Notes: generated by a model not told the origin, from the sequence alone. Counted from the first letter of the stretch, positions 18,916 through 28,815 are shown. The stretch is DNA of 64,000 bases from Pseudomonas sp. AKS31 (GCF_023634765.1 NZ_JAMLFX010000003.1:618179-682178), one strand, 5' to 3'. Numbers and translations are program-made.

Positions 18916-19091
18916 CCCTCACCCCAGCCCTCTCCCGGAGGGAGAGGGGGCCGATTGGGGGATATTGGAGAGGTACGCCGACCTGAAAGTGTTGCTGTGA
19001 ATCCATAATCGACTCGGTTTTGCAGGTCGATGTCTGACGCACGACAACTCGGTCAGTCCCCTCTCCCTCTGGGAGAGGGCTAGGGTGAGGG
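18916..19091. repeat. CCCTCACC/GGTGAGGG long inverted-repeat element
   Basis: Element of about 175 bp. Left arm CCCTCACCCCAGCCCTCTCC and right arm GGAGAGGGCTAGGGTGAGGG are inverted copies; the centre contains CGACCTGAAAG and GACTCGGT-like pieces shared with the copies at 37033, 46331 and 60099. It lies between the winged-helix gene and the converging acetyltransferase gene. Confidence 0.85.
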
Positions 19092-19095
19092 TTGT

Positions 19096-19548
19096 TCAGG
19101 AGCGACGCATGCCAATGTGTGGAATGTCATCCTCCAGATACTCTTCACCCGCCACAACAAACCCGTACTTGCCGTAATACCCCTGCAAATGCGCCTGCGC
19201 TGACAGATAGATCGGCACTTGCGGCCAATGCTTCTCGGCCTGTTTCAGTGCTTGCTCCATCATTTCGTGCCCCAGCCCTTTGCCGCGCCCTTGCGGTGCG
19301 GTAACCACCCGGCCAATCACCACGTCGCCACCCTGGGATTCCGGATCCAGCAGGCGCAGGTACGCCATCAACTGGTCATCTTCCCAACCCATCAGGTGAT
19401 AGGTATCGCCTTCCAGATCCTGGCCATCGAGGTCCGGATAGGCGCATTTCTGCTCGACGACGAACACGTCCGAGCGCAGCTTCAACAGCGCGTACAGCTG
19501 TTCCTTGCCCAGATCACTGTGATGTTTGCAGACCCATTCGATTGTCAT
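19096..19548 (-). CDS. ElaA-type GNAT acetyltransferase
   Basis: 150 aa GNAT fold. Seen: N-terminal LYALLKLRSDVFVVEQKCAY, typical of ElaA proteins; the acetyl-CoA pyrophosphate loop VTAPQGRGKGLG near 82-93; and the C-terminal YGKYGFVVAGEEYLEDDIPH. It transfers acetyl from acetyl-CoA to an unknown small-molecule or peptide amine. Monocistronic, converging on the winged-helix gene across a repeat element. Confidence 0.88.
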   Translation of the reverse strand: MTIEWVCKHHSDLGKEQLYALLKLRSDVFVVEQKCAYPDLDGQDLEGDTYHLMGWEDDQLMAYLRLLDPESQGGDVVIGRVVTAPQGRGKGLGHEMMEQALKQAEKHWPQVPIYLSAQAHLQGYYGKYGFVVAGEEYLEDDIPHIGMRRS

Positions 19549-19802
19549 TTGCCGATTCCTTGAACGTGTCGCCCGATACTAAGCGCCCACGGCAAAGATG
19601 TCTGTATGGCGTAAGAGTCTGTGACAAAGGTCAAAATGCCATCATTCCTTTCTCGCAGCCTCGGTGACTTTGTGTAATCTGCTGGAGAGCCCTGTGCACT
19701 GGCTGCAATGAGCTAATGTTAGGGCCTGGGTTTTGCCGGTAAGGGGCCTTGGGGTTTTGGCTGAAAACATGCTGGGCAATGTGCCCGCTAAGGATTTCAA
19801 GC

Positions 19803-20540
19803 ATGCCGCGTTTGCATCGAGCCTTTGCTTTGATCGGATTGCTCTTGCTGGCTCAGACCGCTGCAGCGGAGAAGCTGCGACTGGTGTTTGATATCTGGCC
19901 ACCCTTTACCGACGAGACGCTAGTCAACGGCGGTCTGGCTACCGACATTGTCACCACCGCACTCGCCCGGGCCGGCTATGCCAGCGGTTATGAGCAGGTG
20001 CCGTGGGCGCGGGCGCTGCTTGGCGTCGGTGAGGGTCGCTACGATGTGCTGGTCAACGCTTGGTACAACGACGAACGAACCAGGCTTGGCCAGTTTTCCG
20101 GGGAATACCTGCTCAACCGCATCCGCTTTCTCAAGCGCAAAGACACACCACTCGATTACAGCAATCTGCAGCAATTGCACACCTATCCGATTGCGGTGGT
20201 GCGTGGCTACGCCTATTCGGCGCCGTTCGATGCCGACACGGCGTTGCAGAAAGTCCCTGTGCATAACTTCGCCATGGCCGTGCGCATGCTCGCGGCGGAT
20301 CGGGTCAAGTTGACGCTGGAGGATGAATATGTGGCGAAGTATTACCTGGCGCGGGAATCCGCCAAGGTGCGCAATTCGGTGGAGTTTCTACCCAAGCCGT
20401 TGAGTGAGAACAGCCTGCACATTCTGGTAAGCCTGAAGAATCCGCAGCATGAGCAGATTGTCGCGGGGTTTGATAAAGCCATAGCGGAGATGAAAGCGGA
20501 TGGGAGTTATGAAAAGTTGCTTCGCCAGCATGGGATGTGA
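19803..20540 (+). CDS. Periplasmic solute-binding protein (PBP2/SBP_bac_3 type)
   Basis: 245 aa from the ATG at 19803, after an AAGGA site; an in-frame start 54 bp upstream lacks a ribosome site and would bury the signal peptide. Signal peptide to about residue 21 (LLAQTAAA-EKL). The mature protein opens with LRLVFDIWPPFTDETLVNGG, typical of amino-acid-type binding proteins, and ends ADGSYEKLLRQHG. No permease or ATPase is adjacent, so it may serve a remote transporter or act in sensing. The ligand is unknown. Confidence 0.82.
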   Translation: MPRLHRAFALIGLLLLAQTAAAEKLRLVFDIWPPFTDETLVNGGLATDIVTTALARAGYASGYEQVPWARALLGVGEGRYDVLVNAWYNDERTRLGQFSGEYLLNRIRFLKRKDTPLDYSNLQQLHTYPIAVVRGYAYSAPFDADTALQKVPVHNFAMAVRMLAADRVKLTLEDEYVAKYYLARESAKVRNSVEFLPKPLSENSLHILVSLKNPQHEQIVAGFDKAIAEMKADGSYEKLLRQHGM

Positions 20541-20578
20541 GTTTCTGGTCCCGGAGTTGTGTTGTTGCTGAGGGTCTC

Positions 20579-20670
20579 ATCGCTGGCAAGCCAGCTCCCA
20601 CAGGGTTCTTTGGTGATGCACAATTTTGTGAATCAACCCTACCCACTGTGGGAGCTGGCTTGCCAGCGAT
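20579..20670. repeat. Paired REP element (GGCAAGCCAGCTCCCAC type)
   Basis: Arms ATCGCTGGCAAGCCAGCTCC and complement, about 40 bp apart, between two converging genes. Same family at 23015, 27375, 30424, 42271 and part of 32300. Confidence 0.9.
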
Positions 20671-20688
20671 GGGGCCAGTCCGGCCACC

Positions 20689-22872
20689 TCAAACTTCAGC
20701 GGTGTCCTTGATCAAATGCGCCGCCAATGTACGCAACGGCCCCAACTGCCGACAGATCAACGCCAGTTGCGTCTGCACCAGCCGCTGCCCTTCATCAATC
20801 TCATCAGGCATCTGCTCCAGCTCATTGGCCAGCGCTTCTTCCTCATCACTCTGAATCGCCACCGGCTGCTTGTTCGCCAGCCCTTGGGCGATTTCATCAA
20901 TACTTGTCGCCAGTTTCACCCCGGCGCCATCAATCAGATGCTCGCGCACATCCGCCGGCAACTGCGTCTCGCGATGCGCGCCCAGCCCTGACAGATAACT
21001 CAACAACGTGTGCGACAACACCAGAAAGCGGAATCCAACATCCGCTTCCTTACGGAAATGCCCCGGCTCCATGAGCATGTTGGCCAGCGTTGTCGACAGC
21101 GCGGCGTCGGCGTTGTGCGCGTTGCGGCGGGCCAGCCGATAGGCGAGGTCATCACTCTTGCCGGCGGCGTATTGCTGCATGATCTGGCGCAGGTAGATGC
21201 TGTTGCAGGTCAGAGTGTTGGCCAGCACTTTGTTCAGGCGTCGGCCCTGCCAGTCCGGCAGGAACAGGAACACCGTCAGGCCGGCAATCAGGCTGCCGAG
21301 CAAAGTATCGAACAGCCGTGGCAGGAACAGCCCGTAACCGTCACCGACCTGGTTGAAGCAGAACAGCACCATGATGGTGATCGCCGCTGTCGCCAGGGTG
21401 TAGCGGGTGGTGCGGTTGGTAAAGAACACCACGCCGGCGGCAATGGCGAAGCACGATTGCACCAGCGGGCTCGGGAACAGATCGAACAACGCCCACGCCA
21501 CTGTCAGGCCGATGGCGGTGCCAAGGATCCGCTGACCGAGTTTGCGCCGCGTCGCGCCATAGTTTGGCTGGCAGACGAACAGGGTGGTGAGGATGATCCA
21601 GTAACCCTGCGAAGGGTGAATCAAATGCACCATGCCGTAACCGATACTCAGCGCCAAGGGCAGGCGCAGGGCGTGGCGGAACAGCAAAGACGTTGGCGTC
21701 AGCTGCGTGCGCAGGCGAATCCAGACGTCCTTGAGGTTGCGCGGCGAGCGGTCGAGCAAGCTGCTGTCGGTCGCGTCGGCCAAGGCATCGGGATTACTCG
21801 CGTCGCTGAGCAAACGGTCGAGGGTGCCGAGGTTGGCGGCCAGTGCACGCAGCGAACGCAGCAACCCGCGCCAAGCCGGGTTGCTCTGGATGCGCAAGTG
21901 TTCGAGCGAAGCGTCGAGGTCGCTCAGGGCTTCGGCGAAACTGGCGTCGTAAATGAACGGCTGGCGCATCTGAATCGATTCGGCCAGTGCGCGGCAGGCT
22001 TTGCCTTGCTGGCGCAACAGGCGCTGGCAGCGAAACAGCACGTCACTGTGAAAAAACGCATCAGCGAGGGCGTTGTACGGATAGTGCGAAGAGCTGGCGC
22101 GTTCGTGGATGTCCTGAGCGAGGAAATACAGCTTCAAGTAGCGACTGACCTTCGAACCGGGGCGGCCGTTGCCGACGCGGTGCAGGATGATTTCCTTGGC
22201 ACTGTTCAGCGCCGCCACCACGCGGCCGTTTTGTTTGGCCAGTTCCAGACGCCGGGCCTCGACGTCCATCTGCCGGATCGGCTCGAACAGCGACGATTTC
22301 AGCTTCAGGTAAAAACCCAGTTCGCGGAACAGCCGCGCCAGACTCTGCTGCACCGGCTGGTTGGAAAACATTGCCTGCCACAACACCGAGAGCAAGCCGT
22401 ACCAAGCGGCGCCGGCCACTAGCAGCATCGGTTCGTGCCAGAAGTCGGTGACCGCGCCACCGCGCTGATCAACGCCGATCATCGTGTATACGGACAGAAT
22501 CAACGTCGCCGAAGCAATCGCCCCATAACGCTCGCCGAGCGCCCCGAGCATGGTCAGACCGAAACTGGCCAGCGCCAGGGCAATGGCAAATATGATGGGG
22601 TAGGGGAAGAGCAATTCCACCGACAGCGCGGCGATGCTGAAACACACCAGCGTCACGGCGAGGGCGTTGAGGCGGCCCTGCCAACTGTCGTCGGTCTCGG
22701 CCAGGGCGCTGGCGATAATCCCCAGGAACAACGGGATCAGCAGGCCCATTTCATCCTGATACCAACACAGCGCCATGCTGCCGGTCAGGGCGATGAATAC
22801 CCGCACGCTGTAGCTGAATTTATCCAGCGCCCACAGGCGCCGCAAAGACTGACGAAACGAGGTCGAGGACAT
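20689..22872 (-). CDS. yccS: YccS/FUSC-family inner membrane protein
   Basis: 727 aa. Two blocks of about six membrane helices (residues 25-160 and about 400-530) flank a cytoplasmic region, and a further soluble tail follows. This is the duplicated FUSC/YccS layout. Family signatures include LGIIASALAETDDSW and YWIILTTLFVCQPNYGATRRKLGQRILGT. Members resemble aromatic-acid exporter subunits (AaeB) and the fusaric acid resistance proteins, but the substrate of YccS proteins is not established. It is monocistronic, bracketed by REP elements. Confidence 0.9.
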   Translation of the reverse strand: MSSTSFRQSLRRLWALDKFSYSVRVFIALTGSMALCWYQDEMGLLIPLFLGIIASALAETDDSWQGRLNALAVTLVCFSIAALSVELLFPYPIIFAIALALASFGLTMLGALGERYGAIASATLILSVYTMIGVDQRGGAVTDFWHEPMLLVAGAAWYGLLSVLWQAMFSNQPVQQSLARLFRELGFYLKLKSSLFEPIRQMDVEARRLELAKQNGRVVAALNSAKEIILHRVGNGRPGSKVSRYLKLYFLAQDIHERASSSHYPYNALADAFFHSDVLFRCQRLLRQQGKACRALAESIQMRQPFIYDASFAEALSDLDASLEHLRIQSNPAWRGLLRSLRALAANLGTLDRLLSDASNPDALADATDSSLLDRSPRNLKDVWIRLRTQLTPTSLLFRHALRLPLALSIGYGMVHLIHPSQGYWIILTTLFVCQPNYGATRRKLGQRILGTAIGLTVAWALFDLFPSPLVQSCFAIAAGVVFFTNRTTRYTLATAAITIMVLFCFNQVGDGYGLFLPRLFDTLLGSLIAGLTVFLFLPDWQGRRLNKVLANTLTCNSIYLRQIMQQYAAGKSDDLAYRLARRNAHNADAALSTTLANMLMEPGHFRKEADVGFRFLVLSHTLLSYLSGLGAHRETQLPADVREHLIDGAGVKLATSIDEIAQGLANKQPVAIQSDEEEALANELEQMPDEIDEGQRLVQTQLALICRQLGPLRTLAAHLIKDTAEV

Positions 22873-23014
22873 GAAGTGCGAAGGCCTTCCGAGGCGATGC
22901 CGCTAAATTGAGCCAGTAATGACGCCGACGCAATGGCGCCGATCACATCTGACAGCAAAAAGTGTTCCTTTGAGATCTTGTGTAGAACTAAATCTTGAAT
23001 TGGGCACGGAACCC

Positions 23015-23104
23015 TGTGGGAGCTGGCTTGCCAGCGATGGCTGCATGACAGTCAACAATGATGTTGGATCTGCCTGCCTCATCGCTGGCAAGCCAGCTCC
23101 CACA
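23015..23104. repeat. Paired REP element (GGAGCTGGCTTGCCAGC type)
   Basis: Inverted arms TGTGGGAGCTGGCTTGCCAG and its complement, about 40 bp apart, just downstream of the YhiN-type flavoprotein gene. Confidence 0.9.
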
Positions 23105-23126
23105 GGTTTTTGTATTTAGCTTTGAA

Positions 23127-24305
23127 TTAAGCGTACTGCGCGGCGGCGTAGCCCGAGGCCCAGGCCCACTGGAAGTTGAAGCCGCCCAGATGACCGGTGA
23201 CGTCGAGCACTTCGCCAATGAAGTACAGGCCCGGGCTTTTCAGCGATTCCATGGTCTTGGACGACACTTCGCGGGTATCAACGCCACCGAGTGTAACCTC
23301 AGCGGTGCGATAGCCTTCCGTGCCGGCCGGCACGACTTTCCAGCTGCCCAGCTTCTCGGCGATTTCCGCCAGTTCCGCGTGGGTGTACTGCTTCATCGGC
23401 TTGGACACGAACCAGTTGTCTGCCAGTAGGTTGGCCATTTTCTTGGTGAAGATTTCACCCAGCAGGGTTTTCAGCTCACTGTTCGGGCGGTCGGCGACTT
23501 GCTGCTGCAACCAGCTCGCCGCGTCGTGATCCGGCAGCAGGTTGATCTCTACCGTATCGCCAGATTCCCAGAACGAGGAAATCTGCAGAATCGCCGGGCC
23601 GCTGAGACCACGGTGAGTGAACAGGATGTTCTCGCGAAAGCTCTGGTCATTGCAGCTGACCAGACAATCCACCGACGTTCCGGACAACTCGGTGCAGAGT
23701 TCCTTGAGCTGATCGGTGATGGTGAACGGCACCAGCCCGGCGCGGGTTGGCAGCAGTTCATGGCCGAACTGTTTGGCCACCTGGTAACCGAAACCGGTGG
23801 CGCCCAGCGTCGGGATCGACAGCCCGCCGGTGGCGATCACCAGCGACTGGCACTGAATCTGGCCGAGGGTGGTGTCGAGCAAGTAACCGCTTTCGACCTT
23901 CTCGATGGTCTGGATCGAGGTGTCCAGATGCAGCTCCACACCGACCTGATCGCACTCGGTCAGGAGCATTTCGAGGATGTCGCTGGATTTGTTATCGCAG
24001 AACAACTGGCCGAGTTTTTTCTCGTGATACGGCACGGCGTGTTTGCCGACCATGCCGATGAAGTCCCACTGGGTGTAGCGCGCCAGCGCGGATTTGCAGA
24101 AGTGTGGGTTCTGCGAGAGAAAATTGCTCGGTTCTGTGTACATGTTGGTGAAGTTGCAGCGGCCACCGCCCGACATCAGGATTTTCTTGCCGGCCTTGTT
24201 CGCGTGGTCGAGCAGCAACACCTGACGCCCGCGCCCGGCGGCGGTCAGTGCACACATCAACCCAGCGGCGCCAGCGCCAATGATCACGACTTCGGTAGAG
24301 CGCAA
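23127..24305 (-). CDS. YhiN/HI0933-type NAD(P)/FAD-dependent oxidoreductase
   Basis: 392 aa. The N-terminal FAD dinucleotide fold VVIIGAGAAGLMCALTAAGRG is followed by GGGRCNFTN near 47, the signature of the HI0933/YhiN flavoprotein family, and by a C-terminal GGFNFQWAWASGYAAA. The substrate is unknown; most members are annotated only as flavoproteins or aminoacetone oxidase-like. It lies between REP elements, so it is probably transcribed alone. Confidence 0.9.
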   Translation of the reverse strand: MRSTEVVIIGAGAAGLMCALTAAGRGRQVLLLDHANKAGKKILMSGGGRCNFTNMYTEPSNFLSQNPHFCKSALARYTQWDFIGMVGKHAVPYHEKKLGQLFCDNKSSDILEMLLTECDQVGVELHLDTSIQTIEKVESGYLLDTTLGQIQCQSLVIATGGLSIPTLGATGFGYQVAKQFGHELLPTRAGLVPFTITDQLKELCTELSGTSVDCLVSCNDQSFRENILFTHRGLSGPAILQISSFWESGDTVEINLLPDHDAASWLQQQVADRPNSELKTLLGEIFTKKMANLLADNWFVSKPMKQYTHAELAEIAEKLGSWKVVPAGTEGYRTAEVTLGGVDTREVSSKTMESLKSPGLYFIGEVLDVTGHLGGFNFQWAWASGYAAAQYA

Positions 24306-24340
24306 AACGGTGTCCTCTGAAATATCACCACAAAACGAAC

Positions 24341-24425
24341 TGTAGGAGCTGCCGCAGGCTGCGATCTTTTGATCTTGCTCTTAAAAAACAAAGTCAAAAG
24401 ATCGCAGCCTGCGGCAGCTCCTACA
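24341..24425. repeat. Paired REP element (GGAGCTGCCGCAGGC type)
   Basis: Near-perfect inverted arms of about 35 bp around TTAAAAAACAAAGT. It sits between the YhiN-type gene start and the dbpA stop. Confidence 0.9.
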
Positions 24426-24442
24426 GGGGAGTTACGTTGTTC

Positions 24443-25828
24443 TTACAGGATGCGTACGCGCAGCGAGCGGCCCTTGATCTTGCCGTCGTTCAAACGCTGC
24501 AAGGCCTGCATGGCCACGGTGCGGTCAACGGCTACATAAGCCTGGAAGTCGAAAATCGCGATCTTGCCAACCTGCGCACCCGGAATGCCGGCATCGCCAG
24601 TCAATGCACCCAGAATGTCGCCCGGACGCACTTTATCTTTGCGGCCAGCACCGATGCACAACGTGGTCATCGGCGGTTGCAGCGGTGCGAGGCCCTGGGA
24701 CTTGAGGTTATCGACCTGATCCCAGTTCAACGGCGATTTCTGCAGTTGTTCGATGGCTTGCGCGCGGTGCGCTTCGCCCGGTGCAACCAGACTGATTGCG
24801 ATACCTTTTTCGCCGGCGCGACCGGTACGGCCAACGCGGTGAATGTGGATTTCCGAATCGCGCGCCAGTTCGACGTTGATCACCATGTCCAGCGCATCGA
24901 TGTCCAGACCTCGGGCGGCGACGTCGGTGGCGACCAGTACCGAAGTACTGCGGTTGGCGAACATCGCCAGTACCTGATCGCGGTCACGCTGTTCCAGATC
25001 GCCGTGTAGGCCGACGGCGGAAATGCCTTTGGCGGTCAGGTGATCAACGGTTTCCTGCACTTGCTGCTTGGTGAAGCAGAACGCCACGCAAGACGCCGGA
25101 CGGAAATGGTGCAGGACTTTGGTCACTGCGCTCATGCGGTCTTCCGGGGAAATTTCGTAGAAGCGCTGTTCGATCTGCGTGTCGTCGTGGAACGCTTCGG
25201 CCTTGACCGTTTGCGGATCACGCATGAATTTCGAGGCCAGTTGCTTGATGCCCACCGGGTAAGTCGCGGAGAACAGCAGGGTCTGACGACGCTCTGGAGT
25301 CTTGACGATGATGTCTTCGATGGCGTCGTAGAAACCCATGTCGAGCATGCGATCGGCTTCGTCGAGGATCAGCGTGTTCAGGCCATCGAGCACCAGCGAA
25401 CCTTTGCGCAGGTGCTGCTGAATTCGGCCCGGGGTGCCAACGATGATGTGCGCGCCGTGTTCCAGCGAAGCGATCTGCGGGCCGAACGACACGCCGCCGC
25501 ACAGGGTCAGGACCTTGATGTTGTCTTCGGCGCGGGCCAGACGACGGATTTCCTTGGCGACCTGGTCGGCCAGTTCGCGCGTCGGGCAAATCACCAGTGC
25601 CTGGCAACCGAAGTAGCGCGGGTTGATCGGGTTGAGCAGGCCAATGCCGAACGCGGCGGTCTTGCCGCTGCCGGTCTTGGCCTGGGCGATCAGGTCCATC
25701 CCCTTGAGGATCACCGGCAAGCTCTGCGCCTGGATCGGCGTCATCTGGGCATAACCGAGGGATTCGAGGTTAGCCAGCATGGCGGCGGACAGCGGCAGAG
25801 TATTAAAAGCGGTGGCGATGGTGGTCAC
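24443..25828 (-). CDS. dbpA: ATP-dependent RNA helicase DbpA
   Basis: 461 aa from the GTG complementary to 25826-25828 (VTTIATAFNTLPLS); the open frame continues 184 codons further upstream but that part is only the shadow of the neighbouring transporter gene. DEAD-box motifs are complete: Q-motif (YAQMTPIQAQ), AQAKTGSGKTA, PTRELA, DEADRMLDMG, SAT, ATDVAARGLD, HRVGRTGRAG. The C-terminal about 75 residues (TTLCIGAGRKDKVRPGDILG...) are the DbpA RNA-binding domain that targets 23S rRNA hairpin 92, so the role is 50S ribosome assembly. Confidence 0.95.
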   Translation of the reverse strand: MTTIATAFNTLPLSAAMLANLESLGYAQMTPIQAQSLPVILKGMDLIAQAKTGSGKTAAFGIGLLNPINPRYFGCQALVICPTRELADQVAKEIRRLARAEDNIKVLTLCGGVSFGPQIASLEHGAHIIVGTPGRIQQHLRKGSLVLDGLNTLILDEADRMLDMGFYDAIEDIIVKTPERRQTLLFSATYPVGIKQLASKFMRDPQTVKAEAFHDDTQIEQRFYEISPEDRMSAVTKVLHHFRPASCVAFCFTKQQVQETVDHLTAKGISAVGLHGDLEQRDRDQVLAMFANRSTSVLVATDVAARGLDIDALDMVINVELARDSEIHIHRVGRTGRAGEKGIAISLVAPGEAHRAQAIEQLQKSPLNWDQVDNLKSQGLAPLQPPMTTLCIGAGRKDKVRPGDILGALTGDAGIPGAQVGKIAIFDFQAYVAVDRTVAMQALQRLNDGKIKGRSLRVRIL

Positions 25829-25908
25829 GGGACTGGCCTGCAAAACAAAATGTCGCGCAGTGTAGCAGCCCCGTGCCACTTTCTTCGAAAGTTCTGGACG
25901 AACAGTGG

Positions 25909-27336
25909 TTAATGTTCGATGTGTTCTTCCGGGCGTTTGGCCCGCCGGCCGTCTTCTTTCGACAGTTGCGAGAAGATTGTCGCGGCGAGCATCGCCATGA
26001 TCCCGACGGTGACGAAGGTCAGCTGGAACGCGCCGAGCACGGTTTCCACGCCATCGTTGCCGATCTCTGCCGTAAAGCCACCGAGCAATGCACCGGCGCA
26101 CGCCACACCCAGACTCAACGACAACTGCGCCACCACCGACAGCAAGCTGTTGCCGCTGCTGGCGCTGGCGTCGTCGAGGTCGATCAGCGTGACGGTGTTC
26201 ATCGCGGTGAATTGCAGCGAGTTGATCGCGCCGAGAATCGCCAGCAGGCACAGCAGCAGCCAGTACGGCGTTTGCTCGCTGACCAGACCCATGCTCGCCA
26301 GCATGATCCCCAGGGCCAGGGTGTTGCCGGTAAGGACGAGGCGATAGCCGAAGCGTTCGATCAGCGGCCGCGCCATCCACTTGGCAAACATCGCCGCCGC
26401 TGCCAGCGGCAGCATGCTCATCCCCGCTTGCGACGGCGAATAGCCCAGCGCCACTTGCAGCAACAACGGCACCAGAAACGGCAAGGCGCCGCTGCCCAGT
26501 CGGGCAAAGAGATTGCCGAGAATGCCGACGGCAAATGTGCGGGTCTTGAACAGCGACGGGGCGAACAGCGGGTTTTCGATGTGCCCGGCGCGCAACCAGT
26601 ACGCGGCCAGACAGGCCATGCCGCCGAACAGCAGCAACATCACCCGCAGGTGCGGCAAGTGCAGTTCGCCAAGGCCTTCCATGGCGATGGTGATCAGGAT
26701 CATCGCCGCGCCAAACAGCAGGAAACCCAGACTATCGAAACGCGTGCGTTCGGTGCCGCGCAGGTCGGGAATGAACTTCCACACCGCGTAGCAGCCGATC
26801 AAGCCGACCGGCAGGTTGATCAGGAAGATCCAGTGCCACGTCAGGTATTCGACCATCCAGCCGCCCATGGTCGGGCCGATCAGCGGGCCGAGCAGGCCGG
26901 GGATGGTGATGAAACCCATGATCCGCACCAGTTCGGATCGCGGATAGGCGCGTAGTACGACGAGTCGCCCGACCGGCAGCATCAGCGCACCGCCGAGTCC
27001 CTGAATCACCCGGGCGCCGATCAGCATGCTCAGGCTGCTCGACAACGCGCAGAGCAGCGAGCCGAAGCTGAACAACAGGATCGCGCCGAAGAAGATTTTC
27101 TTGGTGCCGAAACGGTCGGCGATCCAGCCCGAGGCCGGTATCAGCAAGGCCACGGTGAGCATGTAGGCGATGATCACGCCTTGCATGCGCAACGGATCTT
27201 CGGCCAGATCGCGGGCCATGGCGGGCAGGGCGGTGTTGAGGATGGTCCCGTCGAGGGACTGCATGAAGAACGCAATGGCGACGACCCACGGCAACCAGCG
27301 TGCGGTGATGGCGTCGAGAGGCGGGCGGTTGGGCAT
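25909..27336 (-). CDS. mdtD: MFS drug exporter, DHA2/MdtD type
   Basis: 475 aa from MPNRPPLD; an upstream in-frame Met adds 11 residues without a ribosome site. Fourteen predicted membrane helices. MFS motif A-like GWIADRFGTKKIFF lies between helices 2 and 3, and GARVIQGLGGALMLPVGR plus the motif-C-like GLLGPLIGPTMGGWMVE are the DHA2 drug:H+ antiporter pattern. It is expected to pump drugs outward with proton influx. No membrane-fusion partner (EmrA/MdtA type) is next to it, so it may work alone. Confidence 0.87.
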   Translation of the reverse strand: MPNRPPLDAITARWLPWVVAIAFFMQSLDGTILNTALPAMARDLAEDPLRMQGVIIAYMLTVALLIPASGWIADRFGTKKIFFGAILLFSFGSLLCALSSSLSMLIGARVIQGLGGALMLPVGRLVVLRAYPRSELVRIMGFITIPGLLGPLIGPTMGGWMVEYLTWHWIFLINLPVGLIGCYAVWKFIPDLRGTERTRFDSLGFLLFGAAMILITIAMEGLGELHLPHLRVMLLLFGGMACLAAYWLRAGHIENPLFAPSLFKTRTFAVGILGNLFARLGSGALPFLVPLLLQVALGYSPSQAGMSMLPLAAAAMFAKWMARPLIERFGYRLVLTGNTLALGIMLASMGLVSEQTPYWLLLCLLAILGAINSLQFTAMNTVTLIDLDDASASSGNSLLSVVAQLSLSLGVACAGALLGGFTAEIGNDGVETVLGAFQLTFVTVGIMAMLAATIFSQLSKEDGRRAKRPEEHIEH

Positions 27337-27374
27337 GGAACCTCTGAAAATGTGTGGCAGACGGAACACAATCC

Positions 27375-27464
27375 TGTGGGAGCTGGCTTGCCAGCGATGA
27401 GGACGGCAGATTCAACATCGTTTTCGTCTGAAAGTCCGCCATCGCTGGCAAGCCAGCTCCCACA
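27375..27464. repeat. Paired REP element (GGAGCTGGCTTGCCAGC type)
   Basis: Inverted arms TGTGGGAGCTGGCTTGCCAG and complement, 13 bp downstream of the TldE-like stop and 38 bp upstream of the exporter start. Confidence 0.9.
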
Positions 27465-27477
27465 GGTTTTTGCGGTG

Positions 27478-28815
27478 TTACAGGGTAAGGGTCAGGCGGC
27501 TAACTAACGCCCCCGGCAGCAACGCTGACGAGGTATTGCGCTGGCTGTACGTACTCGCCGACAGCAACAACTCACGCTCGGCGGTCAACGCTTCCAGCTG
27601 CGAACCGAGCAGGCTGTAGGCGCTGTCGTCGAAACGCATGGTGCTGACCGGCGCCTGGATCTCGCCGTTCTCGACCCAGAAGGTCGCGAACCGGGTCATT
27701 CCGGTCATGCGCGCGGCCGGTTGATCCGAGTAGTTCAGGTACCACAGGTTGCTGATGTACAGCCCGGTGCCTAATTGCTTGAGGATCTCTGCTTGCGCCA
27801 GATCACCCGCCGCCATGTTCAACGCACTGGGCATTTCACCGCCGCCGGCGCCGTTGGCGGTCAAACCGTATTCAGCAGCACTGCGCGAGCCGACCAGTTG
27901 ATCACCGGCCTTGCCTTCGACGATCAGGCGCAAATCACTGCGTGGATAACCTTCGCCGGAAAACGCCGGGCTCAGCGATTCGCTGACTTTCTCATCCAGC
28001 GACAGCAGCGGACTGAAGGCCTGATCGCCGACATACAGCTTCTGCAGCGGGCTGCTCTTGCTGGCGATCGACTGCGCCGAGAAACCGCCCCAGCTCAACA
28101 TGCCCATGATTTCTTCCAGCGCCGCCGGTGCCAGGTACGCGCGGTACTGCCCCGGCGCCAAAGTGCGCAGCGGTCGGCCGAGAAACTCCAGTTGCTCGCG
28201 GGCCTGGCCGAAGCGCTTTGCGAAGCCCTCACTGCTCCAGTCGTGCCCGGCGTAGCTGGCTTTCACCGCTTCGCCGTTCTCGTGGAACAGGCTGAAATCG
28301 AAGTTGAAGCTGTTGGCCTGATGCCAGCCAAACGCGCCCGAAGAACTGGCGAAGCCACGACTGATCGGGCCGGCGGCATAGAAGCCAACCAAGTCCAGAC
28401 CCTCAGCGGCAGCACAGATTTCATCGACTACCTGTTCAGTGTCCGGCAGCGGATGTTCCTGCACGTTCTGACTCTGCCAGCCGTTGTGATTGAGCAGTAG
28501 GTACGGATCCTGAGGCAGCAACGGCAGGGTTTCGCGCAGTTGTTGCAGACCTTCGGCAAGCCGTTGCAGATCGCCTTCCTGATCACCGGACAGGGTGACT
28601 TGCAGGTCGGCATGACGACCGTCGTTGATCAGTTTCAGAACGACGTTGGCCTGCTGCACTTGCCCGGCCTGACGCACCTTGGCGTGATTGAATCGCACGA
28701 ACGCCGAGGATTCGGCGGCAAAGCTGAGGGTGAACTGTTCCGGCTCGCGCACGCTGTCGCGCAGCCACTCGACCATGACCTTGAAGGCGTCGGACTGACT
28801 CTTCGAAATGCTCAT
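27478..28815 (-). CDS. TldE/PmbA-like subunit of a TldD/TldE-type protease
   Basis: 445 aa of the TldD/PmbA fold without the HExxxH metal motif. That matches the non-catalytic TldE partner. Seen: GFASSSGAFGWHQANSFNF near 155, AGDQLVGSRSAAEYGL near 305, and NLWYLNYSDQPAARMTGMTRFATFWVENGEI near 355. Its ATG overlaps the TGA of the upstream TldD-like gene by one base (TGATG), so the two are coupled. The TldD/TldE heterodimer degrades or matures small unfolded peptides, such as microcin precursors and the CcdA antitoxin. Confidence 0.88.
   Translation of the reverse strand: MSISKSQSDAFKVMVEWLRDSVREPEQFTLSFAAESSAFVRFNHAKVRQAGQVQQANVVLKLINDGRHADLQVTLSGDQEGDLQRLAEGLQQLRETLPLLPQDPYLLLNHNGWQSQNVQEHPLPDTEQVVDEICAAAEGLDLVGFYAAGPISRGFASSSGAFGWHQANSFNFDFSLFHENGEAVKASYAGHDWSSEGFAKRFGQAREQLEFLGRPLRTLAPGQYRAYLAPAALEEIMGMLSWGGFSAQSIASKSSPLQKLYVGDQAFSPLLSLDEKVSESLSPAFSGEGYPRSDLRLIVEGKAGDQLVGSRSAAEYGLTANGAGGGEMPSALNMAAGDLAQAEILKQLGTGLYISNLWYLNYSDQPAARMTGMTRFATFWVENGEIQAPVSTMRFDDSAYSLLGSQLEALTAERELLLSASTYSQRNTSSALLPGALVSRLTLTL

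Noticed and set aside
25829..26380. N-terminal extension of the dbpA reading frame by 184 codons.
   Set aside because: It is antisense-frame shadow over the exporter gene's 3' part; the DbpA family start fits the GTG at 25828 (461 aa).
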